57,305 bases of DNA from the NCBI GenBank assembly GCA_002699125.1, contig PABI01000131.1, forward strand, positions 1-57,305, in the 5' to 3' direction. Positions within the stretch are counted from its first letter, which is position 1. Every line of letters starts with the position of its first letter. Below, one piece after another: positions 25,516 to 33,806 of this stretch. A program made the translations under genes and the position numbers. The notes under the pieces were generated by a model, which did no database searches, was not told the DNA's origin, and saw only the letters and a list, made by a program, of their open reading frames with translations. The stretch is from Anaerolineaceae bacterium (GTDB taxonomy: Bacteria > Chloroflexota > Anaerolineae > Promineifilales > Promineifilaceae).

Positions 25516-26463
25516 TTGTCCCGCACAGCATTGGTCGCTATTGGCGGCAACTCTTTGATCACCGATAAAAATAATCCCGACATCCCCCACCAATGGGATG
25601 CCGTGCGTGAAACATGCCTTCATCTGGCCGATATGGTGGAAGATGGTTGGCGCTTAATTGTTACGCATGGTAATGGTCCCCAGGTAGGCTACATTTTGCG
25701 CCGCAATGAGCTGGCCGCCCATGAGGTACACACCACACCCCTGGACCTTATTGTGGCCGACACTCAGGGCTCGATTGGCTATATGTTGCAGCAGGCGTTG
25801 AGTAATGAACTGTACAGCCGGGATTTAAACGTGCCGGTTGTGTCTGTGGTTACCCAGGTGTTGGTCGATGAAGATGACCCCGCCTTTGAATCGCCCAGCA
25901 AGCCGATTGGTGGGTTTATGGCCGAGGAGCAAGCCCGGCTGTTTGAGACTCAAGGCTGGCGCGTTGTGGAAGATGCCGGACGTGGCTGGCGGCGGGTGGT
26001 CGCCTCACCCCGTCCAGTGCGCATCGTGGAGGAAGAAGCGATTCGGCATTTGGTGGCGGCTGGCGGTGTGGTCATTGCCGTAGGTGGTGGTGGCATTCCC
26101 GTGGTGCAAAATCGCAAGGGGGAACTGCGTGAAATACGCGGTGTCATGGCCGTCATCGACAAGGATTGGGCCAGCGGCCTGCTGGCGGCGCAAATTGGGG
26201 TGGATTTGCTGCTGATTTCTACGGGCGTGCCCCAGGTGGCAATTCATTTTAATACGCCGCAGCAAGAAAATTTGGGGGAGGTTACGGCCGTTCAACTCCG
26301 CCAATATTTGCAAGAAGGTCACTTTGCCCCCGGCAGTATGAAACCCAAAGTTGAAGCCGTGCTGGATTTTCTGGATAATGGCGGCAAGCAGGCGCTGATC
26401 ACCAGCCCGGCCCACATTGGCCAGGCAATGCGTAAAGAGACCGGCACCTGGATTACGAATTAG
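25516..26463 (+). CDS. arcC: Carbamate kinase
   Basis: The protein begins at TTG 25516, chosen because GGAGGT stands 6 bases upstream and the product then starts SRTALVAIGGNSLI as in the family; the longer in-frame opening from 25375 is unlikely. The 315-residue protein has VTHGNGPQVGYILRR, SIGYMLQQALSNEL, VSVVTQVLVDEDDPAF, GRGWRRVVASPRP, VAVGGGGIPV-type as VIAVGGGGIPVVQ, VIDKDWASGLLAAQI and GSMKPKVEAVLDFL: the complete carbamate kinase signature. It makes ATP from carbamoyl phosphate, or the reverse. No arginine deiminase genes are adjacent, so its source of carbamoyl phosphate (for example purine or allantoin breakdown) is unknown. Confidence 0.93.
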   Translation: MSRTALVAIGGNSLITDKNNPDIPHQWDAVRETCLHLADMVEDGWRLIVTHGNGPQVGYILRRNELAAHEVHTTPLDLIVADTQGSIGYMLQQALSNELYSRDLNVPVVSVVTQVLVDEDDPAFESPSKPIGGFMAEEQARLFETQGWRVVEDAGRGWRRVVASPRPVRIVEEEAIRHLVAAGGVVIAVGGGGIPVVQNRKGELREIRGVMAVIDKDWASGLLAAQIGVDLLLISTGVPQVAIHFNTPQQENLGEVTAVQLRQYLQEGHFAPGSMKPKVEAVLDFLDNGGKQALITSPAHIGQAMRKETGTWITN

Positions 26464-26476
26464 GCGCTTTCGCACC

Positions 26477-26568
26477 CAATTGTGAATGGTGAACACTTAA
26501 TTGTGAATGAAAAGCTGCTAGCAGGGATTATTCACAATTCACAATTCGCTATTTACAATTCATAATTC
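26477..26568. repeat. Word-repeat hairpin abutting a start codon
   Basis: AATTGTGAATGGTGAA and AATTGTGAATGA on the left pair with ATTCACAATTCACAATTC on the right. The element ends 2 bases before the ATG at 26571, which has no ribosome binding site. Confidence 0.65.
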
Positions 26569-26570
26569 TT

Positions 26571-27794
26571 ATGGGTTGTTTTCGGATTGATCTGACAAGT
26601 CCTTTGGAGTTGATCTTTTATGCTCTGTCGCTGCTGCAAGCGTATCGGGCGGTGCAGCTGGCCGTGAGCATTCAAAAAGATTGGTCCGGCTTTCGGCAGC
26701 CCCCCCTGACACCCCGCAAGATGCAAATGGTGGAGTCGGCGTCTTTCTTGCTGGCCATTCCCCCCTCTGTTCTCATTCATGAATATTTTCACGCCATTCC
26801 CATCTGGCAGTTTGGCGGGCGGGTGGTTAACTGCGGTTATGGATTTTACTGGGGCTATGTGCAGCCGGATCGCTTCTTCCCGCCAACGCAGGAATGGATT
26901 ATCAGTATAGGTGGAACGGTTGGCTCTCTGTTGTTTGCGGCCGTTTTGTTTGCCTTCCTCAATTGGAACAAAAGCCGGACGCTGCGCTACTTTGGCCGCC
27001 AGTCACTGCGGATGCTGCTGCATTTCTCCCTTATTTACTACCCCATCTTTACCGCGCTCACCTTTATTGGCGACTGGCGCATCATTTATGATTTTCGCGC
27101 GACGCCGGTTTTGAGTGGGGCAACGGCCGTTGTCCACATACTCATCCTCTTGCTCTTTTGGCAAGCCAACCGGCGCGGCTGGTTTGAGATGGTCGGGCAC
27201 GATTCCGTGGAAGATGCCGAAGCGTTTGCCCAATTACAAGAGCAGCGGCGGCTCAATCCGCATGATGCCCAACTGACTTTGCAGGTAGTCGATGCCATGC
27301 GTCAGGGTGGCGCACCCCATAGAGCGATCTCGCTTTTGCAGCAGGCCATCCGACAGAATCCCAACGTGGCCGGCTTTTACTTGCAGCTGGCCCTGTTACA
27401 GCATGGCGGCAAGGGGAATGTACCGGGAACGGCCGTGCGCAACCTGGAAAAAGCGCTTCAGTTAGGTCTGAGCGATCCGCGCCAGCAGGCGATGGCCTAC
27501 CATTTGCTGGGGCAGCACGCGCTGGACAAAGGCCAGGGGCAGGAAGCGCTGGATCATCTGGATAAGGCGATTCGCGCTGTTGATACCTGGACCGAAACGC
27601 CGATCAATCCCCTTTTCAGAGCCAATTTGTATCACTTACGCAGTCTGGTGCAGCAGCGCTTGCACCAGCCGGAACTGGCGCGCCAGGATGCGCAGCGGGC
27701 GGTTGATCTGGCTCAAGGAACTGGAAATGAGCGAGCAGCTGCCTTTTATCAGCAAAAGCTGGAGATGATTGAGAATTGGAACGGCCGTCGTTAG
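26571..27794 (+). CDS. Membrane metalloprotease-like protein with HExxH motif and C-terminal TPR repeats
   Basis: The 407-residue protein has transmembrane segments at about residues 8-25, 55-75, 110-130, 145-165 and 175-195. The second holds SVLIHEYFHAIPIWQFGG, an HExxH zinc motif like M50 site-2 proteases. The second metal ligand of M50 (the NxxPxxxxDG motif) is not seen, so catalysis is uncertain. From residue 210 on, a soluble part has at least three TPR-like helical pairs (AISLLQQAIRQNPNVAGFY, AVRNLEKALQLGLS, EALDHLDKAIRAVD). I know no named family with this layout. The start abuts a hairpin and lacks a ribosome binding site. Confidence 0.65.
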   Translation: MGCFRIDLTSPLELIFYALSLLQAYRAVQLAVSIQKDWSGFRQPPLTPRKMQMVESASFLLAIPPSVLIHEYFHAIPIWQFGGRVVNCGYGFYWGYVQPDRFFPPTQEWIISIGGTVGSLLFAAVLFAFLNWNKSRTLRYFGRQSLRMLLHFSLIYYPIFTALTFIGDWRIIYDFRATPVLSGATAVVHILILLLFWQANRRGWFEMVGHDSVEDAEAFAQLQEQRRLNPHDAQLTLQVVDAMRQGGAPHRAISLLQQAIRQNPNVAGFYLQLALLQHGGKGNVPGTAVRNLEKALQLGLSDPRQQAMAYHLLGQHALDKGQGQEALDHLDKAIRAVDTWTETPINPLFRANLYHLRSLVQQRLHQPELARQDAQRAVDLAQGTGNERAAAFYQQKLEMIENWNGRR

Positions 27795-27930
27795 AAAAAT
27801 ATGATCAATATCACCCCATACCAATGCTATGACGCACTAAAGATATGATGCATATTTGGTTACTCTTTACACTCGACCCAACTAGACGCTGCTGATAGCA
27901 TTAAGAAATTCAGCAAACGACGCCGAGGCG

Positions 27931-27943
27931 AAGGAGGTGATCC
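27931..27943 (+). promoter_or_regulatory. Orphan 13-base Shine-Dalgarno sequence in the importer leader
   Basis: AAGGAGGTGATCC is the full complement of the usual 16S rRNA 3' end, but no start codon stands at a suitable distance; the next gene starts 70 bases on with its own GAGGAG. The match stops after 13 bases, so this is not simply an rRNA gene fragment. The rest of 27795-28013 contains no gene. Confidence 0.55.
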
Positions 27944-28013
27944 CACACAATCAAAAGCGACAATCAAATAATTTCTTTGCTTCAACCGTATAAAAATTTT
28001 GAGGAGAGAGTAA

Positions 28014-29321
28014 ATGATGAAAAATAAAACCCTTTGGATTTTCTTCCTAATGTTGCTGGCTTTTGCCATGACCTTGTCTGCCTGTGGTGGCGGTGACGAA
28101 CCTGAAGCCGATGATACCGCCGCTGACAGTAGTGAACCGGCCGATACTGCTGATGAAGAAGATATGGAAGAAACGGCCGCAGATTGTGGCAGCAGCACAG
28201 GCGAAGCTGAACAAGAAGGTAGTTACCAAATTCCCACAGCTATCGAAGGTTGCTACAACGTCGCTTTTGTCTACGTCGGTCCCCATGATGACGGCGGCTG
28301 GTCTCAGGCCCACGACGTTGGCCGTGAGTACGTACAGGAAAATGTAGAAGATGTCCATACCGCCTATGTGGAAATTGTGGCTGAAGGTGCCGACGCCGAA
28401 CAGGTGGTCCGCTCTCTGGCCCGTAAAGGCTTTGATGTAATCTTCACCACCTCCTTTGGTTACATGGATGCCTCTGAAGCGGTAGCCAGCGAATTCCCCG
28501 ATGTAGACATCATCCACATCAGCGGTTTTAAAACCAACAACGAAAACTTCGGCAATCTGATGGGTGCCATGGAAGATATGAAATACCTGGCCGGTATGCT
28601 GGCCGGTTCCCGCGCCATGGTAGATGGCAATCCCCGTTTGGGCTACATTGCCACCTTCCCCATCCCCGAAGAGCTGCGTCTGGGTAATGCTTTTGCCCTG
28701 GGCGCTCAAGAAACATGCCCGGATTGTACCATCGACGTGCGCTGGATTTTCACCTGGCATGATCCTATCGTTGAGCAAGATGCGGCCGCTTCTTTGTTTG
28801 ATGGTGGCGCGCAGGTCGTCATGACCGGTGCCGACACGCCCGCTCCGGCAGAAGCTGCGCCTGAAGGTAAATGGGGTATTACCTACGATTACTCCGAAAA
28901 CTGCCAGCTGGATGCCTGCCTCACCTCCATGTATTGGAATTGGGGACCCGTCTATGCCCGCATCGTGGAAGAATCGCGCGCGGGCACCTGGGAAGCCGGT
29001 TCTGAATACTTCGATGCTGATGCCGGTGCAATGGGTTTGTACGGCTTCATGGAAGGTGAAGAGCTGCAGCCCGGTGTTGCTGAACTGCCGGAAGAAGATT
29101 TGCAGCTGATTCGCGATACGCTGGATGCCATGCTGGCCGGTGAGTTTGACCGTTTTGATGTGTTTGCTGGTCCCATCACCGACAACCAGGGCAATGTTGT
29201 TCTGGAAGAAGGTGAAACCTTAGAACAAATCGATCTCGATCAATTTAGCGGCGACTGCCCCACCTGTATGTATTGGTGGAACGAGAATGTCACCGCCGAA
29301 TTACCCGAACTTGACGAATAA
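28014..29321 (+). CDS. BMP-family nucleoside-binding lipoprotein of an ABC importer
   Basis: The 435-residue protein has a lipoprotein signal (FFLMLLAFAMTLSACGGGDE) and an acidic linker, then a PnrA/Med-type fold: YNVAFVYVGPHDDGGWSQAH (the conserved N-terminal D-G-G-W), VVRSLARKGFDVIFTTSFGY, IHISGFKTNNENFGNLMGAM and YLAGMLAGSRA. Such proteins bind purine or other nucleosides outside the membrane. The ATPase and two permease genes follow on the same strand, and an adenine deaminase lies beyond, in keeping with purine uptake. The ribosome binding site is GAGGAGAG. No ACGGCCGT occurs in it. Confidence 0.9.
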   Translation: MMKNKTLWIFFLMLLAFAMTLSACGGGDEPEADDTAADSSEPADTADEEDMEETAADCGSSTGEAEQEGSYQIPTAIEGCYNVAFVYVGPHDDGGWSQAHDVGREYVQENVEDVHTAYVEIVAEGADAEQVVRSLARKGFDVIFTTSFGYMDASEAVASEFPDVDIIHISGFKTNNENFGNLMGAMEDMKYLAGMLAGSRAMVDGNPRLGYIATFPIPEELRLGNAFALGAQETCPDCTIDVRWIFTWHDPIVEQDAAASLFDGGAQVVMTGADTPAPAEAAPEGKWGITYDYSENCQLDACLTSMYWNWGPVYARIVEESRAGTWEAGSEYFDADAGAMGLYGFMEGEELQPGVAELPEEDLQLIRDTLDAMLAGEFDRFDVFAGPITDNQGNVVLEEGETLEQIDLDQFSGDCPTCMYWWNENVTAELPELDE

Positions 29322-29330
29322 CCGTAATCG

Positions 29331-29399
29331 GTAAACAGTAGGTCGGTAATCAGTGATCGGTTAAATGCTGAAAACTGATTACCGACCACTGATCACTAG
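29331..29399. repeat. Word-repeat hairpin between binding-protein and ATPase genes
   Basis: AATCGGTAAACAG, GGTCGGTAATCAGTGATC on the left and GATTACCGACCACTGATC on the right form a long imperfect hairpin 15 bases before the ATPase start. It may reduce read-through so that binding protein exceeds transporter, as is common in ABC operons. Confidence 0.6.
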
Positions 29400-29414
29400 A
29401 ACAGGGATACAGTC

Positions 29415-30944
29415 ATGAGCAACATACCACTCGCCGTTGATATGCAGGAAGTGACCGTGCGCTTTCCTGGCGTGTTGGCCAACGACCGCGTCAACTTTAC
29501 GCTGAAGCAGGGAGAGATTCACGCGCTGTTGGGGGAAAATGGAGCCGGGAAAAGCACCCTGATGAACGTGCTGGCAGGGCTGTACAAGCAGGCTTCCGGC
29601 ACCATTCGCGTGAATGGCGAACGGGTGAGCTTCAATTCGCCCAAGGATGCCATTGCCAAAGGGATTGGCATGGTGCACCAACATTTTATGCTGGTGCCCA
29701 CGCAAACCGTCACCGAAAACATTTTGCTGGGGCTGGATGAGCCAAAGTTTTTCATGAATCTGGCCCAGTACGATAAGAAGATTTTGGCTCTGCAAGAGCA
29801 GTTTGGCTTGCGTGTAGATCCTAAGGCCAAAATTTGGCAGCTTTCCGTAGGCGAACAGCAGCGAGTGGAAATATTAAAGACGCTGTATCGTGGGGCCAAC
29901 ATTTTGATTATGGATGAGCCAACGGCCGTTCTCGCCCCGCAAGAAATTGAAGATTTAATGAACACCATGCGCTCCATGGTGGCCCAGGGCAAATCCATCA
30001 TTTTCATTAGCCATAAATTGCACGAAGTAACGGCCGTTGCCGACCGCATCACCGTCTTGCGTAAAGGCAAAGCCACCGCCGAAGGGCACAGCATTGAAGG
30101 ATTAACCCGCGAAAAGCTGGCTGAATTAATGGTCGGCCGAAGTGTTGTTTTTGCAGTAGAAAAAGAGCCACGCGAAGCAGGCCCGGTGGTCTTGTCGATA
30201 CGTGACGTCAAGGCCATGAATAATAAAAATTTCCCGGCTCTGCGCGGTGTCTCATTAGAAGTGCGCAGCGGCGAGATTTTAGGCATTGCCGGCGTGGCCG
30301 GCAATGGGCAAAGCGAATTGGCCCAGGTAATTACCGGGCTGCGCCCTTGTACCGGCACTATCCAGGTTAACGGCAAGGATTTGACCAATGAGCCGCCCAT
30401 TACCGCCATTCGCAGCGGCGTCTCCCACGTCCCCGAAGATCGCACCCGTGTGGGCAGCGCACCCAACATGACCATCACCGAAAACACGATCATGAAGAGT
30501 TATCGCCAGGCACCGATCAGCAGCGGTTGGCAGATCAACTTTACTAACGCCCGCGAACGGGCGCGCACACTGAAGCAAAAGTATGATATTTTGGCCCCCA
30601 GCGTGGAGACGATGGCGCGCAAGCTGTCTGGCGGTAATTTGCAAAAGGTGATTTTGGCCCGCGAAATTTCAGCCGAACCGACGCTGATGGTGGCTGTGCA
30701 GCCGACGCGCGGCCTGGACGTAGGGGCCATTGAGGCCATTCAAACATTGCTGCTGGAACAACGAGAGAATGGAACGGCCGTCCTCCTCATCTCGGAAGAG
30801 TTGGAAGAGCTGCTGGCGTTGAGTGACAGGATTGCCGTGATTTATGACGGCCGTATCATGGGCGTCGTCGATGCAGATAAGGCCGATATCAACGAAATTG
30901 GCCTCATGATGACGGGAAGCAAGAAGGCGGAGGCAGTTCAATGA
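29415..30944 (+). CDS. Nucleoside ABC importer ATPase (two ABC domains)
   Basis: The 509-residue protein has two fused ABC ATPase domains as in NupO/YufO and RbsA/MglA relatives. Domain 1 has Walker A GENGAGKSTLMNVL, the unusual but family-typical signature LSVGEQQRVEILKTL, and Walker B ILIMDEPTAVLAPQE. Domain 2 has the degenerate Walker A GVAGNGQSELAQV and signature LSGGNLQKVILAREI, standard for the sugar/nucleoside class. It energises uptake together with the permeases encoded next. Its stop overlaps the next start (ATGA), so the two are translationally coupled. Confidence 0.93.
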   Translation: MSNIPLAVDMQEVTVRFPGVLANDRVNFTLKQGEIHALLGENGAGKSTLMNVLAGLYKQASGTIRVNGERVSFNSPKDAIAKGIGMVHQHFMLVPTQTVTENILLGLDEPKFFMNLAQYDKKILALQEQFGLRVDPKAKIWQLSVGEQQRVEILKTLYRGANILIMDEPTAVLAPQEIEDLMNTMRSMVAQGKSIIFISHKLHEVTAVADRITVLRKGKATAEGHSIEGLTREKLAELMVGRSVVFAVEKEPREAGPVVLSIRDVKAMNNKNFPALRGVSLEVRSGEILGIAGVAGNGQSELAQVITGLRPCTGTIQVNGKDLTNEPPITAIRSGVSHVPEDRTRVGSAPNMTITENTIMKSYRQAPISSGWQINFTNARERARTLKQKYDILAPSVETMARKLSGGNLQKVILAREISAEPTLMVAVQPTRGLDVGAIEAIQTLLLEQRENGTAVLLISEELEELLALSDRIAVIYDGRIMGVVDADKADINEIGLMMTGSKKAEAVQ

Positions 30945-32059
30945 GTACGACAACCCCTACCGGTGAGAAACGAGCCTTTCCCTACACCTTGCAAATCGAA
31001 AAGCGTGTGGAAGATATTCCTCGCTGGCTGCCTGCCGCCACCTCCTTAGGTTCAGTCATTATAGCCTTTATTATTTCCGGCATTGTTCTCAAAGTCATTG
31101 GCGGCCAGCCGCTGGTAGTATTGCGTTTCTTTTTTGACGCCACGTTTGGCAGCTGGCCCGTTTTTTCTGACACGCTGGTCAAGGCCACACCGCTCATCAT
31201 GGTAGGGCTGGCCTGTACGGTAGCCTTCAAAATGAAGCTGTGGAACATCGGCGCGGAAGGGCAATTTTACATCGGCGCTTTTGCCGCCAGCCTGGTGGTG
31301 CTTGTTCCCCTGGTTGGCCCGGAAACGCCACGCTTCATCGTCATCATCATGATGATAATTATGGGCATGTTGGGCGGTGCGATTTGGGGCTTTTTCCCCG
31401 GCTACCTCAAAGCCCGTTATCAGGTGAATGAAATCATTACCACGCTTATGCTCAACTATGTGGCGATTTTGTGGAACAATTTCTGGATTTTCGACCGTTG
31501 GTCAGACGCCGGTTTCCAGATGACGCCCGTATTTGAACGCAATGCTTGGCTGCCGCGCCTGGCCGACTACGCCCGCGAGATCAGCGCCTTTGCCGGGATT
31601 ACACTGCATCTGGGCCTTTTGTTTGGGGTGGTTGCGGCCGTTGTCGTTTGGTGGATTATCGAACGCAGCCGCTGGGGCTACGAAATCAAGCTCATTGGCG
31701 ACAATCCCAATGCGGCCCGCTATGCCGGCATCAACATCACGCGCAACATAGTTTTTGTCATGATGCTGTCTGGTGGTCTGGCCGGATTAGCCGGCATGGC
31801 CGAGGTCAGCGGCGTGGTGCACCGGCTGCAAGAGCGCATCTCGCCCGGCTATGGTTTCACCGGCATTATCATCGCCTGGTTGGCCAAGCTCAATCCGTTT
31901 GCCGTCATTTTGGTTTCCATTTTGTTTGGTGCCCTCATCGTCGCCGGCCGCGAAATTCAACCGTCTGGCCTGTCTAATTTGCTCCAGGGCATCGTTTTAT
32001 TCATGGTCATCAGCAGCGATGTCCTGCTGCGTTACAAAATCCGCCTCGTCCGCCTATAA
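30941..32059 (+). CDS. Nucleoside ABC importer permease 1
   Basis: The 372-residue membrane protein has about nine hydrophobic segments and the BPD_transp_2 signature: TPLIMVGLACTVAFKMKLWN, NIGAEGQFYIGAFAAS, VNEIITTLMLNYVA and a cytoplasmic loop GDNPNAARYAGINITRN. This places it with YufP/NupP-type permeases for purine nucleosides. It overlaps the ATPase gene by 4 bases. The second permease follows after a word-repeat hairpin. Confidence 0.92.
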   Translation: MSTTTPTGEKRAFPYTLQIEKRVEDIPRWLPAATSLGSVIIAFIISGIVLKVIGGQPLVVLRFFFDATFGSWPVFSDTLVKATPLIMVGLACTVAFKMKLWNIGAEGQFYIGAFAASLVVLVPLVGPETPRFIVIIMMIIMGMLGGAIWGFFPGYLKARYQVNEIITTLMLNYVAILWNNFWIFDRWSDAGFQMTPVFERNAWLPRLADYAREISAFAGITLHLGLLFGVVAAVVVWWIIERSRWGYEIKLIGDNPNAARYAGINITRNIVFVMMLSGGLAGLAGMAEVSGVVHRLQERISPGYGFTGIIIAWLAKLNPFAVILVSILFGALIVAGREIQPSGLSNLLQGIVLFMVISSDVLLRYKIRLVRL

Positions 32060-32061
32060 AA

Positions 32062-32140
32062 ATCCACAGATTACACAGATTTCGCAGATTTCTTAATTAT
32101 TAATCTGTGTAATCTGCGAAATCTGCGGATAGCTTTTTTT
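32062..32140 (+). repeat. Word-repeat hairpin followed by a T run, between the permease genes
   Basis: ATCCACAGATTACACAGATT then TCGCAGATT on the left pair in register with AATCTGTGTAATCTGCGAAA then TCTGCGGAT on the right. A run of seven T follows, so it could act as a partial terminator. The ribosome binding site GGAG of the next gene follows directly. Confidence 0.65.
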
Positions 32141-32150
32141 GGAGTTATTC

Positions 32151-33116
32151 ATGGACCCAATCATTATTTTGCACGCAGGTTTAGCTACCGGAACCATTCT
32201 GCTCTTTGCCGCCATCGGTGAAATCTTCGCTGAGCGATCCGGCATTCTCAATTTAGGCGTGGAAGGGATGATGCTGTTGGGGGCGATGGCCGGCTTTAGC
32301 ACCTCGCTCAGCACGGACAGTCCCTGGTTGGGTTTAATTGTGGCCATGTTGGCCGCCGGCGTTATTAGCCTGGCGCATGGCCTGGTGACCATCCATTTTC
32401 AGGCCGATCAGGTGGTGAGCGGCTTGTCGCTCACCTTTTTAGGCACCGGCTTGGCGCTAGTGCTGGGCGAAGGACTCACCGGGCAAAATCCGCCGCTGGT
32501 GCCTTCATTTGATATCCCGTTATTGTCTCAAATTCCGATAATTGGCCCCATCTTCTTTGTTGACCACAGCTTGCTGGTTTACGTGGGCTACATTTTTGCA
32601 CCGCTGGCCTGGTATTACATTCACCGTACTCGCCCGGGTATGCACCTGCGCGCCGTGGGGGAAAAGCCGGAAGCGGCCGATACGATGGGGGTGAACGTCT
32701 ATCGTTTGCGCTATTTGTATGTGTTTGTGGGCGGCTGTCTGGCTGGCCTGGCTGGTGCGACGATTAGCTTGTCGGTGTCGCCGGGTTGGTACAGCACACA
32801 AACGACGTCTGGCCAGGGGTGGATTGCCGTGGGGCTGGTTATTTTTGCCCAGTGGGACCCGCTGCGGGCGGCGCTTGGGGGCTATTTGTTTGGTGCGCTG
32901 CGCCGTGGTATCTTGGATTTACAGGGACCGGCCACGCTGTTTGGCTTCCGCAATCCGCTGTTCATTAACTCCAATTTTGGCTTCTTTTTGCAGATGATGC
33001 CCTTTATTTTGACGATCATCGCCCTGGTGATTGGCTCCCGCGCCGTGGCGCGCAAGCGGTTGGGCGCGCCGGCCGCCCTTGGCGTCCCCTACATTCGCGG
33101 CGAGCGAGGGCTTTAG
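32151..33116 (+). CDS. Nucleoside ABC importer permease 2
   Basis: Starting at ATG 32151 (GGAG 6 bases upstream), the protein has 321 residues and about eight transmembrane segments, with FAAIGEIFAERSGILNLGVE, GMMLLGAMAGFSTS, ADQVVSGLSLTFLGTGLAL, GEKPEAADTMGVNVYRLRY and GRGL-type end as GERGL. These are the YufQ/NupQ permease signatures. A TTG at 32139 is a weaker start. It is the last gene of the importer operon; a REP-like palindrome follows the stop at once. Confidence 0.92.
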   Translation: MDPIIILHAGLATGTILLFAAIGEIFAERSGILNLGVEGMMLLGAMAGFSTSLSTDSPWLGLIVAMLAAGVISLAHGLVTIHFQADQVVSGLSLTFLGTGLALVLGEGLTGQNPPLVPSFDIPLLSQIPIIGPIFFVDHSLLVYVGYIFAPLAWYYIHRTRPGMHLRAVGEKPEAADTMGVNVYRLRYLYVFVGGCLAGLAGATISLSVSPGWYSTQTTSGQGWIAVGLVIFAQWDPLRAALGGYLFGALRRGILDLQGPATLFGFRNPLFINSNFGFFLQMMPFILTIIALVIGSRAVARKRLGAPAALGVPYIRGERGL

Positions 33117-33118
33117 TT

Positions 33119-33140
33119 GGTCAATTTTTAAAAATTGACC
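33119..33140. repeat. REP-like palindrome, left of RAYT gene
   Basis: A perfect 22-bp palindrome of type GGTCAATTTTT with its complement, in the context GTTGG...CCTAC. It begins 3 bases after the permease stop codon and lies 17 bases before the RAYT start. It may also serve as the operon's terminator hairpin. Confidence 0.8.
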
Positions 33141-33156
33141 TACCGGTTCTCGCAAA

Positions 33157-33771
33157 ATGCTAGAATTTCAACATGCTTACCGCCGCCATCTGCCACATAT
33201 TCAACCACTTGGTGCCATACTTTTCGTTACATTTCGATTGGTAGGTTCTTTACCTGCTCATATCCAGGCAGAGCTTCTGGCAGAAGCGAATGGTGTAAAG
33301 CGGGAGTTGGCACGTCTTAACGATTCGCAAGAGCAAGCTCGGTTGGCTTATTTAGCGCACAAACGTTTATTCGGCCGTTGGGACGCTTGTCTGGATTCGA
33401 TGACGGAGGGACCTCACTGGTTGAACATTCCCGAAGTGGCCCAAATTGTTGTAGACAGTCTGCATCACTTTGATGGGGAACGGTATTTGCTGGATTGTTT
33501 TTGTTTGATGAGCAATCATTCACATCTCGTGCTTCAACCTCTGTAGAAAGAACCAGGCGATTACTATGCTTTGTCTTCCATTATGCATTCGTTGAAGCGA
33601 TATACGGCCGTAGAAGCAAACAAAGTATTAGGTCGTCAGGGTCAGTTCTGGCAGCATGAAAGTTATGATCACATTGTGCGTGATGAAGCGGAGTTACAGC
33701 GGATTCGGCAATATGTGCTGAACAATCCGGTCAAAGCAGGGCTGGTTGATTCGGCGGAACAGTGGCCTTGA
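33157..33771 (+). pseudogene. REP-associated tyrosine transposase (RAYT, Y1 family), interrupted by a stop codon
   Basis: The frame reads GAILFVTFRLVGSLP near the N terminus and CFCLMSNHSHLVLQPL, the counterpart of the family motif MPNHVHLL with its HxH metal site. A TAG at 33544-33546 interrupts it. The same frame then continues with ALSSIMHSLKRYTAVEANKV, the helix with the catalytic Tyr, GQFWQHESYDHIVRDEAELQ and YVLNNPVKAGLV, all typical of RAYT proteins. The total of about 204 codons is a full-length enzyme. It is flanked on both sides by 22-bp palindromes. One ACGGCCGT lies inside it. A single nonsense change or sequencing error explains the break. Confidence 0.85.
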
Positions 33772-33784
33772 TCGTATAGTCGTT

Positions 33785-33806
33785 GGTCAATTTTATAAAA
33801 TTGACC
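33785..33806. repeat. REP-like palindrome, right of RAYT gene
   Basis: A perfect 22-bp palindrome, GGTCAATTTTA with its complement, again in the context GTTGG...CCTAC. It follows the RAYT frame by 13 bases and touches the end of the adenine deaminase gene. It differs from the left copy at two central bases. Confidence 0.8.

Noticed and set aside
27931..27943. 3' end of a 16S rRNA gene on the minus strand
   Set aside because: The match ends after 13 bases; the next 16S bases (AGCCGCACCTTCC) are absent.
27795..28013. Purine riboswitch before the nucleoside importer
   Set aside because: I could not find the conserved TATA...TCTAC junction or the two loop-loop pairing elements.
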